A stretch of 64,000 nt of DNA from Streptomyces liliiviolaceus (GTDB lineage Bacteria; Actinomycetota; Actinomycetes; Streptomycetales; Streptomycetaceae): positions 3,596,001 to 3,660,000 of the forward strand of contig NZ_JAGPYQ010000001.1 in assembly GCF_018070025.1 (NCBI RefSeq), given 5' to 3'. The number at the start of each line of letters is the position of its first letter. The stretch's first letter is position 1. Under the pieces are notes generated by a model, which saw nothing but the letters and a program-made list of their open reading frames with translations, was not told the origin of the DNA and searched no databases. Positions 6,879-15,040 of this stretch are shown here, piece by piece. The position numbers and the translations under genes are program-made.

Positions 6879-8675
6879 TCAGGCCTGATAGATCGCTTCG
6901 ATCTCCGTCGCGTAATCCTTCGCCACAACATTCCGCTTCAGCTTCAGCGACGGGGTCAAGTGCCCCGAATCCTCCGTGAACTGGTGCGACAGCACACGGA
7001 ACTTCCGCACGGACTCCGCCTTCGACACCGCCGCGTTCCCGTCGTCCACCGCGCTCTGGAGCGCCGCGAGCAGATCCGGGTCGAGTGCCAGGGACGCCGC
7101 GGTCGACCCGGCAGGCTTCCCGTGGTCCTCGGCCCAGCGCCCCAGGAACTCCTCGTCGATGGTGACGAGCGCGCCCACGAACGGCCGCCCGTCGCCGACG
7201 ACCATGCACTCCGCGACCAGCGCGTGCGCCCGGATGCGGTCCTCGATGACGGCAGGGGCGACGTTCTTGCCGCCCGCCGTGACGATGATCTCCTTCTTGC
7301 GGCCGGTGATCCGGAGGTACCCGTCCTCGTCGAGCGTGCCGATGTCACCGGTGTGGAACCAGCCGTCGGCCAGCGCCTCCTCGGTCGCGCCCTCGTTGTT
7401 CCAGTACCCCTTGAACAGGTGCTCGCCGTGCAGCAGCACCTCGCCGTCGTCGGCGATGCGGATCACCGAGCCCGGCAGCGGCTGCCCGACCGTGCCGATC
7501 TTCTGCCGGTCCCACGGGTTGAACGCGGTGGCCGCGCAGGACTCGGTCAGCCCGTACCCCTCAAGGACCGTGAAGCCGATGCCGCGGAAGAAGTGGCCGA
7601 GGCGCTCGCCCAGCGGCGCGCCGCCCGAGATCGCGTACTCGCCCTTGCCGCCGAGCACCGCGCGCAGCTTGCTGTAGACGAGTTTGTCGAACGTCTTGTG
7701 TTTGATCCGCAGGCCGATCGACGGCCCCGCCGGGGTGTCCAGCGCGCGGCTGTACGCGATCGCCGTGTCCGCCGCCTTGTCGAAGATCTTGCCCTTGCCG
7801 TCGGCCTGCGCCTTGGCCCGCGCCGAGTTGTAGACCTTCTCGAAGACGCGCGGCACACCGAGGATCAGCGTCGGCCGGAACGAGGCCAGTTCGTCGGTGA
7901 GGTTCTTGATGTCCGGGACCATGCCCAGCTTGATCGGCGCCATCATCGGCGCGACCTGCACGAGCCGTCCGAAGACGTGCGCGAGCGGCAGGAAGAGGAG
8001 CACCGAGCACTCGCCGGTACGGAACAGCGGCCGCAGCCGCTCCACGATGTTGCCGCACTCGGCGAAGAAGCTGCGGTGGGTCAGCACACAGCCCTTGGGG
8101 CGCCCGGTGGTGCCGCTGGTGTAGACGATCGTCGCCGGGTCGTCGGCCTTGGCGAGCGAGCTGCGCTCCTCGACCGCGGCGTCCGAGACGTCCTTGCCGG
8201 CGCGGTCGAGCTCGTCGATCCCGCCGCCCTCGATCTGCCAGACGTGCTTGAGGTGCGGCAGCCGGTCGCGCACGGACTCGACGGCGGCGGTGTGCGCGTC
8301 CAGCTCCACGACGATCGCGATCGCTCCGGAGTCGCCGAGGATCCACTGCACCTGCTCCGGGGAGCTGGTCTCGTACACCGGTACGGTGACGGCGCCCGCG
8401 CTCCAGATGGCGAAGTCGAGCAGCGTCCACTCGTACCGCGTGCGGGACATCAGGGCGACGCGGTCGCCGGGCTGGACGCCCGAGGCGATCAGGCCCTTCG
8501 CGGCGGCCTGCACCTCGGCGAGGAAGGCGGTGGCCGTGACATCCGTCCAGGTACCGCCGACCTTGCGGGCGATGACCGCGACATCGGGATGCTGCGCGGC
8601 GTTTCTGCGGACGATGTCGGTCAGATTGCCGTCCGCAGGGACCTCGTACAAAGCCGGAAGGCTGAACTCGCGCAA
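6879..8675 (-). CDS. Long-chain fatty acid-CoA ligase (AMP-forming)
   Basis: Adenylate-forming enzyme of 598 aa that activates fatty acids with ATP and CoA. It has the AMP-binding P-loop YTSGTTGRPKG at residues 185-195, the LEGYGLTES motif in the middle, WFHTGDIG, and the hinge ITGRKKEIIVTAGGKNVAP. These match the bacterial long-chain (FAA1-like) group. The TTG start at 8675 is chosen because a full GAGGAG ribosome site lies at 8684-8689, 8 nt upstream. The upstream region contains two operator-like palindromes. The lipid pathway it feeds (degradation or glycerolipid synthesis) is not shown by neighbours. Confidence 0.92.
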   Translation of the reverse strand: MREFSLPALYEVPADGNLTDIVRRNAAQHPDVAVIARKVGGTWTDVTATAFLAEVQAAAKGLIASGVQPGDRVALMSRTRYEWTLLDFAIWSAGAVTVPVYETSSPEQVQWILGDSGAIAIVVELDAHTAAVESVRDRLPHLKHVWQIEGGGIDELDRAGKDVSDAAVEERSSLAKADDPATIVYTSGTTGRPKGCVLTHRSFFAECGNIVERLRPLFRTGECSVLLFLPLAHVFGRLVQVAPMMAPIKLGMVPDIKNLTDELASFRPTLILGVPRVFEKVYNSARAKAQADGKGKIFDKAADTAIAYSRALDTPAGPSIGLRIKHKTFDKLVYSKLRAVLGGKGEYAISGGAPLGERLGHFFRGIGFTVLEGYGLTESCAATAFNPWDRQKIGTVGQPLPGSVIRIADDGEVLLHGEHLFKGYWNNEGATEEALADGWFHTGDIGTLDEDGYLRITGRKKEIIVTAGGKNVAPAVIEDRIRAHALVAECMVVGDGRPFVGALVTIDEEFLGRWAEDHGKPAGSTAASLALDPDLLAALQSAVDDGNAAVSKAESVRKFRVLSHQFTEDSGHLTPSLKLKRNVVAKDYATEIEAIYQA

Positions 8676-8800
8676 GACTGCTGCTCCTCATAGGGCGCCG
8701 ACGCCACGACTTCGTGTGATGCGACGGAGCGGTCCAAGGCTCGGGCAGGTGCTCCGGGAGTCGGTTGTTGAAACCCTGAGCACGACTGGACTGCCCGGAC

Positions 8801-8916
8801 GTTACCCGCCGGTAGTGCCTCTACGACAGGGGGGTCCGGCGAGATGTTCCCCGCGTCACACGTGTTGGCGTTCCTTGGCGCAGAGTAGTCCAACCCGTTA
8901 CTGACTGGGTAGTAAC
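8801..8916. promoter_or_regulatory. Two operator-like inverted repeats in the fadD upstream region
   Basis: The 296-bp divergent gap (8676-8971) holds GTTACTGACTGGGTAGTAAC at 8897-8916 (6-bp perfect arms, 8-bp spacer) and a related TTACCCGCCGGTAG at 8802-8815. TTAC...GTAA sites of this type are commonly bound by TetR-family regulators. Linkage to the acyl-CoA ligase is by position only. Nothing else is evident in the gap apart from a TACCCT at 8958-8963 that may serve the metallophosphoesterase gene. Confidence 0.35.
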
Positions 8917-8971
8917 CGCAGGTCCGCCCGCGTCTACACACCTTTGCTCCACAGGCCTACCCTTGATCGCC

Positions 8972-9799
8972 ATGGCAGGTACACAAGGCGGCGGCGACAG
9001 CGGCGGCGAGCGAGAGACCGCGGGGGCGTCCCCGAGAACCCGGATCCACGTCGTGAGCGACGTGCACGGCAACGCCCGTGACCTGGTCAAGGCGGGTGAG
9101 GGCGCGGACGCCCTGATCTGTCTGGGCGACCTAGTCCTCTTCATCGACTACGCCGACCACTCCCGCGGCATCTTCCCGGACCTCTTCGGCACCGAGAACA
9201 CGGACCGGATCGTCGAGCTGCGCACCGCCCGCCGCTACGACGAGGCCCGGGCCCTGGGTGCCCGGCTGTGGGCGGGCGTCGACCGCGGCCCCGCCATCGA
9301 GAAGGCCGTACGCAAGCAGTACGCCGAACTCTTCGCCGCGTTCCCCACTCCGACGTACGCCACCTACGGCAACGTCGACATCCCGTCCCTCTGGTCGGAG
9401 TACGCCGGACCCGGCACCACCGTGCTCGACGGGCAGCGCGTCGAGATCGCCGGCCGCGTCTTCGGCTTCGTCGGCGGCGGACTGCGTACCCCCATGCGCA
9501 CGCCGTACGAGATCAGCGACGAGGAGTACGCGGCGAAGATCGAGGCCGTCGGGGAGGTCGACGTGCTCTGCACCCACATCCCGCCCGAGGTGCCCGAGCT
9601 GGTCTACGACACGGTGGCGCGGCGCTTCGAGCGGGGCAGCCGGGCGCTGCTGGCCGCGATCCGGCGCACCAGGCCGCGTTACTCGCTCTTCGGGCACGTC
9701 CACCAGCCGCTCGCCCGGCGGATGCGGATCGGCGCCACGGAGTGCGTGAACGTGGGCCACTTCGCCGGGACGGGCAAGCCGTGGGCGCTGGAGTGGTGA
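8972..9799 (+). CDS. Calcineurin-like metallophosphoesterase
   Basis: Cytoplasmic protein of 275 aa with the metal-binding blocks of metallophosphoesterases in order: VVSDVHGN, CLGDLVLF, TYGNVDIPS (GNVD where the family usually has GNH[DE]), CTHIPPEV and FGHVHQP. The loss of His in the third block may affect catalysis. ATG 8972 is preferred over TTG 8963. TACCCT at 8958-8963 is 8 nt upstream and no ribosome site is seen, fitting a leaderless mRNA. The substrate is unknown. It is divergent from the acyl-CoA ligase and followed by the SRPBCC gene. Confidence 0.82.
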   Translation: MAGTQGGGDSGGERETAGASPRTRIHVVSDVHGNARDLVKAGEGADALICLGDLVLFIDYADHSRGIFPDLFGTENTDRIVELRTARRYDEARALGARLWAGVDRGPAIEKAVRKQYAELFAAFPTPTYATYGNVDIPSLWSEYAGPGTTVLDGQRVEIAGRVFGFVGGGLRTPMRTPYEISDEEYAAKIEAVGEVDVLCTHIPPEVPELVYDTVARRFERGSRALLAAIRRTRPRYSLFGHVHQPLARRMRIGATECVNVGHFAGTGKPWALEW

Positions 9800-9960
9800 G
9801 GGGCGCCGGGGCCACCGGCGGTCGCGGGGCCGGGGGCGGCGGGGCCTTCCCAGCGCGGTAGCGTTCACGCTGCGCACACAGGTAGAAAGCGTTCGTACCC
9901 CGCAGAAGCCTCGTGCCCGCAGAACCCCCTGTCCGGACCGCATCTGGAGGAGCCACAGCG

Positions 9961-10482
9961 ATGGCGGAAAACACCAGTTCGAGTATCACGATCGAGGCGG
10001 CACCGGCCGACGTCATGGCGGTCATCGCCGACTTCGCCCGCTACCCCGACTGGACGGGCGAGGTGAAGGAGGCGCAGGTGCTCGCGACGGACGAGAAGGG
10101 CCGCGCCGAGCAGGTGCGTCTCGTCATGGACGCGGGCGCCATCAAGGACGACCAGACCCTGGGCTACACCTGGACCGGCGACCACGAGGTCTCCTGGACC
10201 CTGGTCAAGTCCCAGATGCTCCGCTCGCTCGACGGCTCGTACATCCTCAAGCCGGCCGGTCTGAGCGCCACCGAGGTCACCTACCGGCTGACCGTCGACG
10301 TCAAGATCCCGATGCTCGGCATGATCAAGCGCAAGGCGGAGAAGGTCATCATCGACCGCGCGCTGGCGGGCCTGAAGAAGCGCGTGGAGTCGGGCGACGC
10401 CGCCGAGGAGGCCGACAAGGCGGCCGGTGAGGAAGCGGAGTCGGGGGACGCCGGCAAGAAGGCGGGGCCGGGCGAGAAGTAG
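9961..10482 (+). CDS. SRPBCC (polyketide cyclase/START-like) family protein
   Basis: Soluble protein of 173 aa. Residues 5-145 fit the SRPBCC fold: SSITIEAAPADVMAVIADFARYPDWTGEVKEAQVL at the start, then strands around the ligand cavity and a long C-terminal helix (MIKRKAEKVIIDRALAGLKKRVE). The last ~25 residues are a low-complexity Glu/Ala/Lys tail. A GGAGGAG at 9946-9952, 8 nt before ATG 9961, fixes the start. Streptomyces genomes hold many members that bind hydrophobic ligands. No polyketide genes are nearby, so a role as a cyclase is not implied. The following ArsA-like gene is 43 bp downstream and probably co-transcribed. Confidence 0.8.
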   Translation: MAENTSSSITIEAAPADVMAVIADFARYPDWTGEVKEAQVLATDEKGRAEQVRLVMDAGAIKDDQTLGYTWTGDHEVSWTLVKSQMLRSLDGSYILKPAGLSATEVTYRLTVDVKIPMLGMIKRKAEKVIIDRALAGLKKRVESGDAAEEADKAAGEEAESGDAGKKAGPGEK

Positions 10483-10525
10483 CGGCCCGTCGCGGGCGCC
10501 GCCGCACCACGTACCGTTCACCTCC

Positions 10526-11728
10526 ATGCGCACCATCCTGATCACCGGCCCCGGCGGTTCCGGCCGCACCACCGTCGCCGCGGCCACCGCTCGGGAGGCC
10601 GCCCGCCGGGGCACCCGCACCCTGGTGCTCTCCGCGGACCGCACCGACACCCTCGGTGCCGCCCTGGGCGCTCCCACCGGCTCCGCGCCCGTCGAGGCCG
10701 CTCCCGGGCTCACCGCCTGGCGGCCGGACGCGGGCGAGAGCTTCCGGGCCGACCTCCTGGCCCTCCAGGAACAGGCCTCCACCGCCCTCGACCTGCTGGG
10801 CTCGGCCCGGCTGGACGCCGAGGAGCTCACCCCTCTGCCCGGCGCCGAGGAGCTCACCCTGCTCCGCGCCCTGCGCGACGCGGCCGCCGCGGACACCTTC
10901 GACCTGCTGGTCGTCGACCTGCCGCCGGTCGCCCAGGCACTCGCCCTGCTGGCCCTCCCGGAGCAGCTGCGCCGCTACCTGCGCCGTCTGCTGCCCGCGG
11001 AACGCCAGGCCGCCCGCGCTCTGCGCCCCGTCCTCGGCCGCCTGGCCGGCGTCCCCATGCCGACGGACCGGCTGTACGAGACGGCGGCCCGCTGGGACGT
11101 CGAACTGGCCGCGGTCCAACTGGCCGTCGAGGACCCGGCCACGACGGTACGGCTGGTCGCCGAGCCGGGACCCGCGGGCGCCGACGCCGTACGGTCGGCC
11201 GTCACCGGGCTCGCCCTGCGCGGTCTGCGCACCGACGCCCTGATCGGCAACCGCGTCCTGCCCGAGACGTCCCCCGACACCTGGCTGGCCGCCCTCGCCG
11301 TCCAGCAGCGCAAGTCCCTCGACGGATGGCGTGACGAGTGGGGCTCCGCCGGGACGTGCGCGGTGCACGAGGTGCCCCACCTCGGCCGCGACCCGCGCGG
11401 TGCCGAGGACCTGGCCCTGCTTCCCGTGCCCGTCCCCGAAACCGGTCCGGGCACCGCCGCTTGCCGACCCCTCGTGTGGCCCGTCGTCGACCGGCTCGCC
11501 GACGACGGCGTGCTCGTCTGGCACATCCCGCTGCCCGGCGCGATACGCGAGGAGCTGGACCTCGTACGCCGCGGGGACGAACTCGTCGTCACCGTCGGGC
11601 AGTTCCGCCGGATCGTCGCGCTCCCGTCCGCCCTGCGCCGCTGCGCGGTCGACGGTGCCTCCCTGCGCGAGGGCGAACTGCGTGTCCGGTTCACGCCCGA
11701 CCCGGATCTGTGGCCACGGACACGGTGA
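10526..11728 (+). CDS. ArsA/GET3-like P-loop protein with degenerate Walker A
   Basis: Protein of 400 aa with ArsA-like architecture. It has an N-terminal P-loop-like MRTILITGPGGSGRTTVAAATA, a central switch region LLVVDLPPVAQALALL (the usual ArsA form is VVDTAPT) and a C-terminal part ending in the small beta-rich ArsA HSP20-like domain (VVTVGQFRRIVALPSAL, DGASLREGELRVRF). True ArsA proteins carry GKGGVGKTT. Here both lysines are missing (GPGGSGRTT), so ATP hydrolysis is doubtful. Arsenite-transport partners are absent. It may have a scaffold or GET3-like role. ATG 10526 is chosen as the start immediately before the P-loop strand. Confidence 0.7.
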   Translation: MRTILITGPGGSGRTTVAAATAREAARRGTRTLVLSADRTDTLGAALGAPTGSAPVEAAPGLTAWRPDAGESFRADLLALQEQASTALDLLGSARLDAEELTPLPGAEELTLLRALRDAAAADTFDLLVVDLPPVAQALALLALPEQLRRYLRRLLPAERQAARALRPVLGRLAGVPMPTDRLYETAARWDVELAAVQLAVEDPATTVRLVAEPGPAGADAVRSAVTGLALRGLRTDALIGNRVLPETSPDTWLAALAVQQRKSLDGWRDEWGSAGTCAVHEVPHLGRDPRGAEDLALLPVPVPETGPGTAACRPLVWPVVDRLADDGVLVWHIPLPGAIREELDLVRRGDELVVTVGQFRRIVALPSALRRCAVDGASLREGELRVRFTPDPDLWPRTR

Positions 11729-11786
11729 ACGGCCTACCCCGTTCGGGTAACGTCGAGAGACACAGAGCCGATGCTTGGAGTCCGCC

Positions 11787-12323
11787 ATGAGCGATGAGCG
11801 CCCCACGTCCGACGCGGGGGAGGACGCGCTCGACCCGGTGCAGGACGGCACGGTGCGCGGCGAGGAGCGCGACGACCAGCGCGACGAGGTCCGGGCGACC
11901 GACGACGACGCCTGGGCGAAGGCGTGCGCCGAGGACCTCGCCGCCGAGAAGGCCCGCCGCCGCACCCAGTACGGCCAGCCGCCCGGCTCGGCCGCCGAGG
12001 AACTGCGCAAACTCGTCGACGCCGTCGCCGACAAGCTGTCCGGACTGCAGTCGCCCCTGCTCGGCGCGGTCGCGGGCGGCGCCGCCCAGCAGATGGTGAA
12101 CCAGGTCGTGCAGCAGGCCAAGGCCGCCGTCGAGCCCGTCATCGAGCGCAACCCCGATGTGTTCGACCACCTCGCGAGCGCCGGCTCCGAGCTGCTCGCC
12201 GCGTACCGCTCCGCCGTCGAGGCGCAGGAGCGGCGCTGGACCGCCCGTGACACCGCCGCGCGCCCGCGGGACGAGGGCACCGGCAAGGGCACCGGTAGCG
12301 GTGAACACATCGACCTCGACTGA
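11787..12323 (+). CDS. DUF5304 protein next to glucokinase (SCO2127-like)
   Basis: Acidic protein of 178 aa with no membrane segment. It has a highly charged N-terminal ~40 residues, the conserved block DDDAWAKACAEDLAAEKARRR, a helical middle (LRKLVDAVADKLSGLQSPLLGAVAGGAAQQM) and a disordered tail. It matches the Streptomyces-specific DUF5304 family found just upstream of glkA. Established knowledge, as I recall it: the S. coelicolor homologue SCO2127 has been linked to glucose kinase activity and carbon catabolite repression. GGAG at 11777-11780 selects ATG 11787. It sits 53 bp upstream of the glucokinase gene. Its biochemical role is unknown. Confidence 0.8.
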   Translation: MSDERPTSDAGEDALDPVQDGTVRGEERDDQRDEVRATDDDAWAKACAEDLAAEKARRRTQYGQPPGSAAEELRKLVDAVADKLSGLQSPLLGAVAGGAAQQMVNQVVQQAKAAVEPVIERNPDVFDHLASAGSELLAAYRSAVEAQERRWTARDTAARPRDEGTGKGTGSGEHIDLD

Positions 12324-12376
12324 AGTCGCTCGGGTACGGTTGGCCATAGCGGGGCTCGACCGAAACTGAGGGATTC

Positions 12377-13330
12377 ATGGGACTCACCATCGGCGTCGAC
12401 ATCGGCGGCACGAAGATCGCGGCCGGGGTGGTCGACGAGGAAGGCAACATCCTCTCGACCTTCAAGGTGCCGACCCCCACGACGCCGCAGGCGATCGTGG
12501 ACGCGATCGCCGCGGCCGTCGAAGGCGCCAGGGCCGGGCACGAGATCGTCGGCGTGGGCATCGGTGCCGCCGGATACGTCAACCGGCAGCGCTCGACGGT
12601 CTATTTCGCGCCGAACATCGACTGGCGGCAGGAGCCCCTGAAGGAAGCGGTGGAGGCCCGGGTGGGCCTGCCGGTCGTGGTCGAGAACGACGCGAACGCG
12701 GCGGCCTGGGGCGAGTACAAGTTCGGCGCGGGCAAGGGGCACCGCAACGTCATCTGCATCACGCTCGGCACCGGCCTGGGCGGCGGCATCATCATCGGCA
12801 ACAAGCTGCGCCGCGGGCACTTCGGGGTGGCCGCGGAGTTCGGGCACATCCGGATGGTCCCGGACGGCCTGCTGTGCGGCTGCGGCTCGCAGGGCTGCTG
12901 GGAGCAGTACGCGTCCGGCCGTGCGCTCGTCCGGTACGCGAAGCAGCGGGCCAACGCGACGCCGGAGAACGCGGACATCCTGCTGTCGCTGGGCGACGGC
13001 TCGCCCGACGGCATCGAGGGCAAGCACATCTCGATGGCGGCGCGGCAGGGCGACCCGGTGGCGGTGGACTCGTACCGCGAGCTGGCTCGCTGGGCGGGGG
13101 CCGGTCTCGCCGACCTGGCCTCGCTCTTCGACCCCTCCGCGTTCATCGTCGGCGGAGGTCTCTCCGACGAGGGCGAACTGGTCCTCGACCCGATCCGCAA
13201 GTCGTACAAGCGGTGGCTGGTGGGCGGGAACTGGCGTCCCGTCGCCGATGTGATCGCCGCGCAGCTGGGGAACGAGGCGGGGCTGGTGGGCGCGGCGGAC
13301 CTGGCTCGCGAGCCCGACCCGATCATGTAG
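12377..13330 (+). CDS. glkA: Glucokinase (ROK family)
   Basis: ATP-dependent glucose kinase of 317 aa that feeds glycolysis. In Streptomyces it also mediates carbon catabolite repression. It shows the ROK pattern: phosphate motif VDIGGTKIAAGVVDE at the N-terminus, VENDANAAAWGEYKFGAG with the catalytic Asp, EFGHIRM, and the zinc-binding cluster CGCGSQGCWEQYASG. The second phosphate and adenosine motifs follow (FIVGGGLSDEGELV). There is no N-terminal winged helix, so it is the enzyme and not a ROK repressor. The ATG at 12377 follows GAGGGA. A TACGGT about 30 bp upstream could be a -10 box of its own promoter. Confidence 0.95.
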   Translation: MGLTIGVDIGGTKIAAGVVDEEGNILSTFKVPTPTTPQAIVDAIAAAVEGARAGHEIVGVGIGAAGYVNRQRSTVYFAPNIDWRQEPLKEAVEARVGLPVVVENDANAAAWGEYKFGAGKGHRNVICITLGTGLGGGIIIGNKLRRGHFGVAAEFGHIRMVPDGLLCGCGSQGCWEQYASGRALVRYAKQRANATPENADILLSLGDGSPDGIEGKHISMAARQGDPVAVDSYRELARWAGAGLADLASLFDPSAFIVGGGLSDEGELVLDPIRKSYKRWLVGGNWRPVADVIAAQLGNEAGLVGAADLAREPDPIM

Positions 13331-13388
13331 CGGATCGCTCCGTGGGGTGCGGGGACGTGCGTCGTCTGCGGCCGAGTGGGGGTCGCCC

Positions 13389-13463
13389 GCGCAGTTCCCC
13401 GCGCCCCTGAAAAGCGGGGCTGCGCCCCTGCCTTTCATCTTTTAGGGGCGCGGGGAACTGCGC
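13389..13463. repeat. Intergenic palindromic repeat, copy set 2 (terminator-like)
   Basis: A forward core copy at 13389-13408 and an inverted copy at 13444-13463 form a perfect 20-bp stem, which continues after one mismatch with three A-T pairs. The loop contains a second small G/C hairpin. It lies behind glkA and before the EEP hydrolase gene, both on the plus strand, so it probably ends the glkA transcript. It belongs to the same family as the repeats at 6.6-6.8 kb and 34.3-34.5 kb. Confidence 0.85.
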
Positions 13464-13529
13464 GGCTAGCTCCCACCGGCCCGCGGGTGAACGACAAACC
13501 GGCACGCTCCAGCCGATACCTTGATCCCT

Positions 13530-14306
13530 ATGTCGACCATTCCGGCAGGAAACCCGCTGCCCAGTTCCCGCACGGAGCCCGACGGTTCGGTCGTCGTCCG
13601 GGTCCTCAGTTACAACATCCGGTCCCTGCGGGACGACACCACCGCCCTCGCCCGGGTGATCGCCGCCTGCGAACCGGACCTGGTCCTCCTCCAGGAAGCC
13701 CCCCGCTTCTTCCGCTGGCGCAAGAAGCTGGCCCGCCTGGCGGCCGCCTCCGGCCAGGTCGTCCTCTCCGGCGGAGCCACCGCCTCCGGCCCCGCCCTCC
13801 TGTGCTCCCTGCGCGCCACGGTCGAACGCACCGAGGACGTGCTCCTGCCCCTCACCCCCGGCCTGCACCGGCGCGGCTTCGCGACCGCCGTCGTACGGTT
13901 CGGCGGGGCGGACGGCCCCCGCGTCGGCGTACTGAGCTGCCATCTCTCGCTCCAGAAGGACGAGCGCCAGGAGCAGGGTGCCCTGCTCCTGGACAGCCTC
14001 GCCGCCCTGGACACCCCGCACGCCATCGCGGGCGGCGACCTCAACGAGCGCCCGAGCGGCCGGACGTTCAAGCGCCTCGCGGCAGCGCTGCAGGACGGCT
14101 GGGCGGTGGCCCCCTGGGGCGGGGAGCACACCTCCACGCCGAGCGACCCGCACCAGCGCATCGACGCGCTCTTCGCCACCGCGGGCGTGGAGATCCTGGG
14201 CTGCGGCGTACCCCTGGACCAGCCCGGAGTGAGCGAGACGGACCTGAGGGCCGCCACGGACCATCTCCCGGTCCTGGCGGCCCTCAGAATCCCCAGCGCT
14301 CGATAA
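13530..14306 (+). CDS. Endonuclease/exonuclease/phosphatase (EEP) family hydrolase
   Basis: Metal-dependent phosphodiesterase fold of 258 aa. Motifs in order: VLSYNIRSLRDD, LVLLQEAP (metal-binding Glu), LSCHLSL, GGDLNERPSG (GDxN) and TDHLPVLAAL (catalytic SDH/TDH His near the end). The substrate could be DNA, a phosphoinositide-like lipid or another phosphodiester. The sequence gives no choice. ATG 13530 is preferred because TACCTT lies at 13517-13522 with a 7-nt spacer and no ribosome site is visible (leaderless). It is convergent with the next two minus-strand genes. Confidence 0.85.
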   Translation: MSTIPAGNPLPSSRTEPDGSVVVRVLSYNIRSLRDDTTALARVIAACEPDLVLLQEAPRFFRWRKKLARLAAASGQVVLSGGATASGPALLCSLRATVERTEDVLLPLTPGLHRRGFATAVVRFGGADGPRVGVLSCHLSLQKDERQEQGALLLDSLAALDTPHAIAGGDLNERPSGRTFKRLAAALQDGWAVAPWGGEHTSTPSDPHQRIDALFATAGVEILGCGVPLDQPGVSETDLRAATDHLPVLAALRIPSAR

Positions 14307-14347
14307 GGCCGGACGTCAGAAACGCCGGACGTCGGAAACGCCGGGCG

Positions 14348-15040
14348 TCAGACGACCGCGCCGCGCCCCGGATCGTCCTCGTCCTCCTCGTCGCCCCGCA
14401 TCCGCCCCACCAGCGTGGCGAACCCGCCGAGGAAGCCGCCGATGCCCAGCGTGGCGAGGTACCACGTCATCTCCCACCCGAGCAGCACCGCGAGCAGCAG
14501 CAGCACCGGCCCGCCGATCACGCCCAGCCAGGCGAACTTGGCCGTGGCGTCGGCGGCGGGCAGCGGGGGCGGCTCGGGCGGCACGAAGTGGCCCTCGTCG
14601 TCCTCGTCGAAGTCCTCCTCGGCCGGTTCGGACACCGAGAAGTCACGGGGACCGGCGACACCGGGCGCGAACGCCACGGAACTGCCGAGCGGCTTCCCCG
14701 CGCCGGGCTCGTCCTTCGGGCCGGTCTTCGCATCGGTCTCCGGGTCGGCCTCGGGGCCCGTGGTGTCCGTACCGCCCTGCTTGCCCTTGGCGCCCTTGGG
14801 CGTCGCGGAGCTCTTGCCGCCGGAGTCGCCCGCGCCGCCGGCGTCGTTCGTCTCGGGCTCCAGGAGCGCCAGGTCCTCCACGGACTTGAAGGGCTTCGCG
14901 CCGGGCGGGTCCGGCGGTTCGTCGCCGTATCCGGCCACGATGGCCTCCCAGGCCGCGGTCTCGTCGAACGACGGGCCCTGCTCCCCGCCGGGCGCCGCGT
15001 CCTTCTCGTCGGGCTCGCGGTCCGCGTCGTGCTCAGCCAC
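14348..15040 (-). CDS. Acidic membrane protein coupled to an alpha/beta hydrolase
   Basis: Hypothetical protein of 230 aa. The first ~165 residues are acidic, Gly/Pro/Ser-rich and probably disordered and cytoplasmic. Residues ~170-215 contain two closely spaced hydrophobic helices (FAWLGVIGGPVLLLLAVLLG and a second ending in GFATLVGRM). The tail is acidic. GTG 15040 overlaps the stop of the upstream hydrolase by eight bases (GTGGCTGA), so the two are translationally coupled. I do not recognise a named domain. The family appears to be Streptomyces-type and of unknown function. Confidence 0.72.
   Translation of the reverse strand: MAEHDADREPDEKDAAPGGEQGPSFDETAAWEAIVAGYGDEPPDPPGAKPFKSVEDLALLEPETNDAGGAGDSGGKSSATPKGAKGKQGGTDTTGPEADPETDAKTGPKDEPGAGKPLGSSVAFAPGVAGPRDFSVSEPAEEDFDEDDEGHFVPPEPPPLPAADATAKFAWLGVIGGPVLLLLAVLLGWEMTWYLATLGIGGFLGGFATLVGRMRGDEEDEDDPGRGAVV

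Noticed and set aside
6714..8693. 659-aa plus-strand frame over the acyl-CoA ligase
   Set aside because: Antisense shadow of a clear adenylate-forming enzyme, and its start lies in the repeat cluster.
10349..13438. 1029-aa open frame on the minus strand
   Set aside because: It runs antisense to the ArsA-like, DUF5304 and glkA genes, has biased low-complexity composition and no domain. It is a by-product of high G+C.
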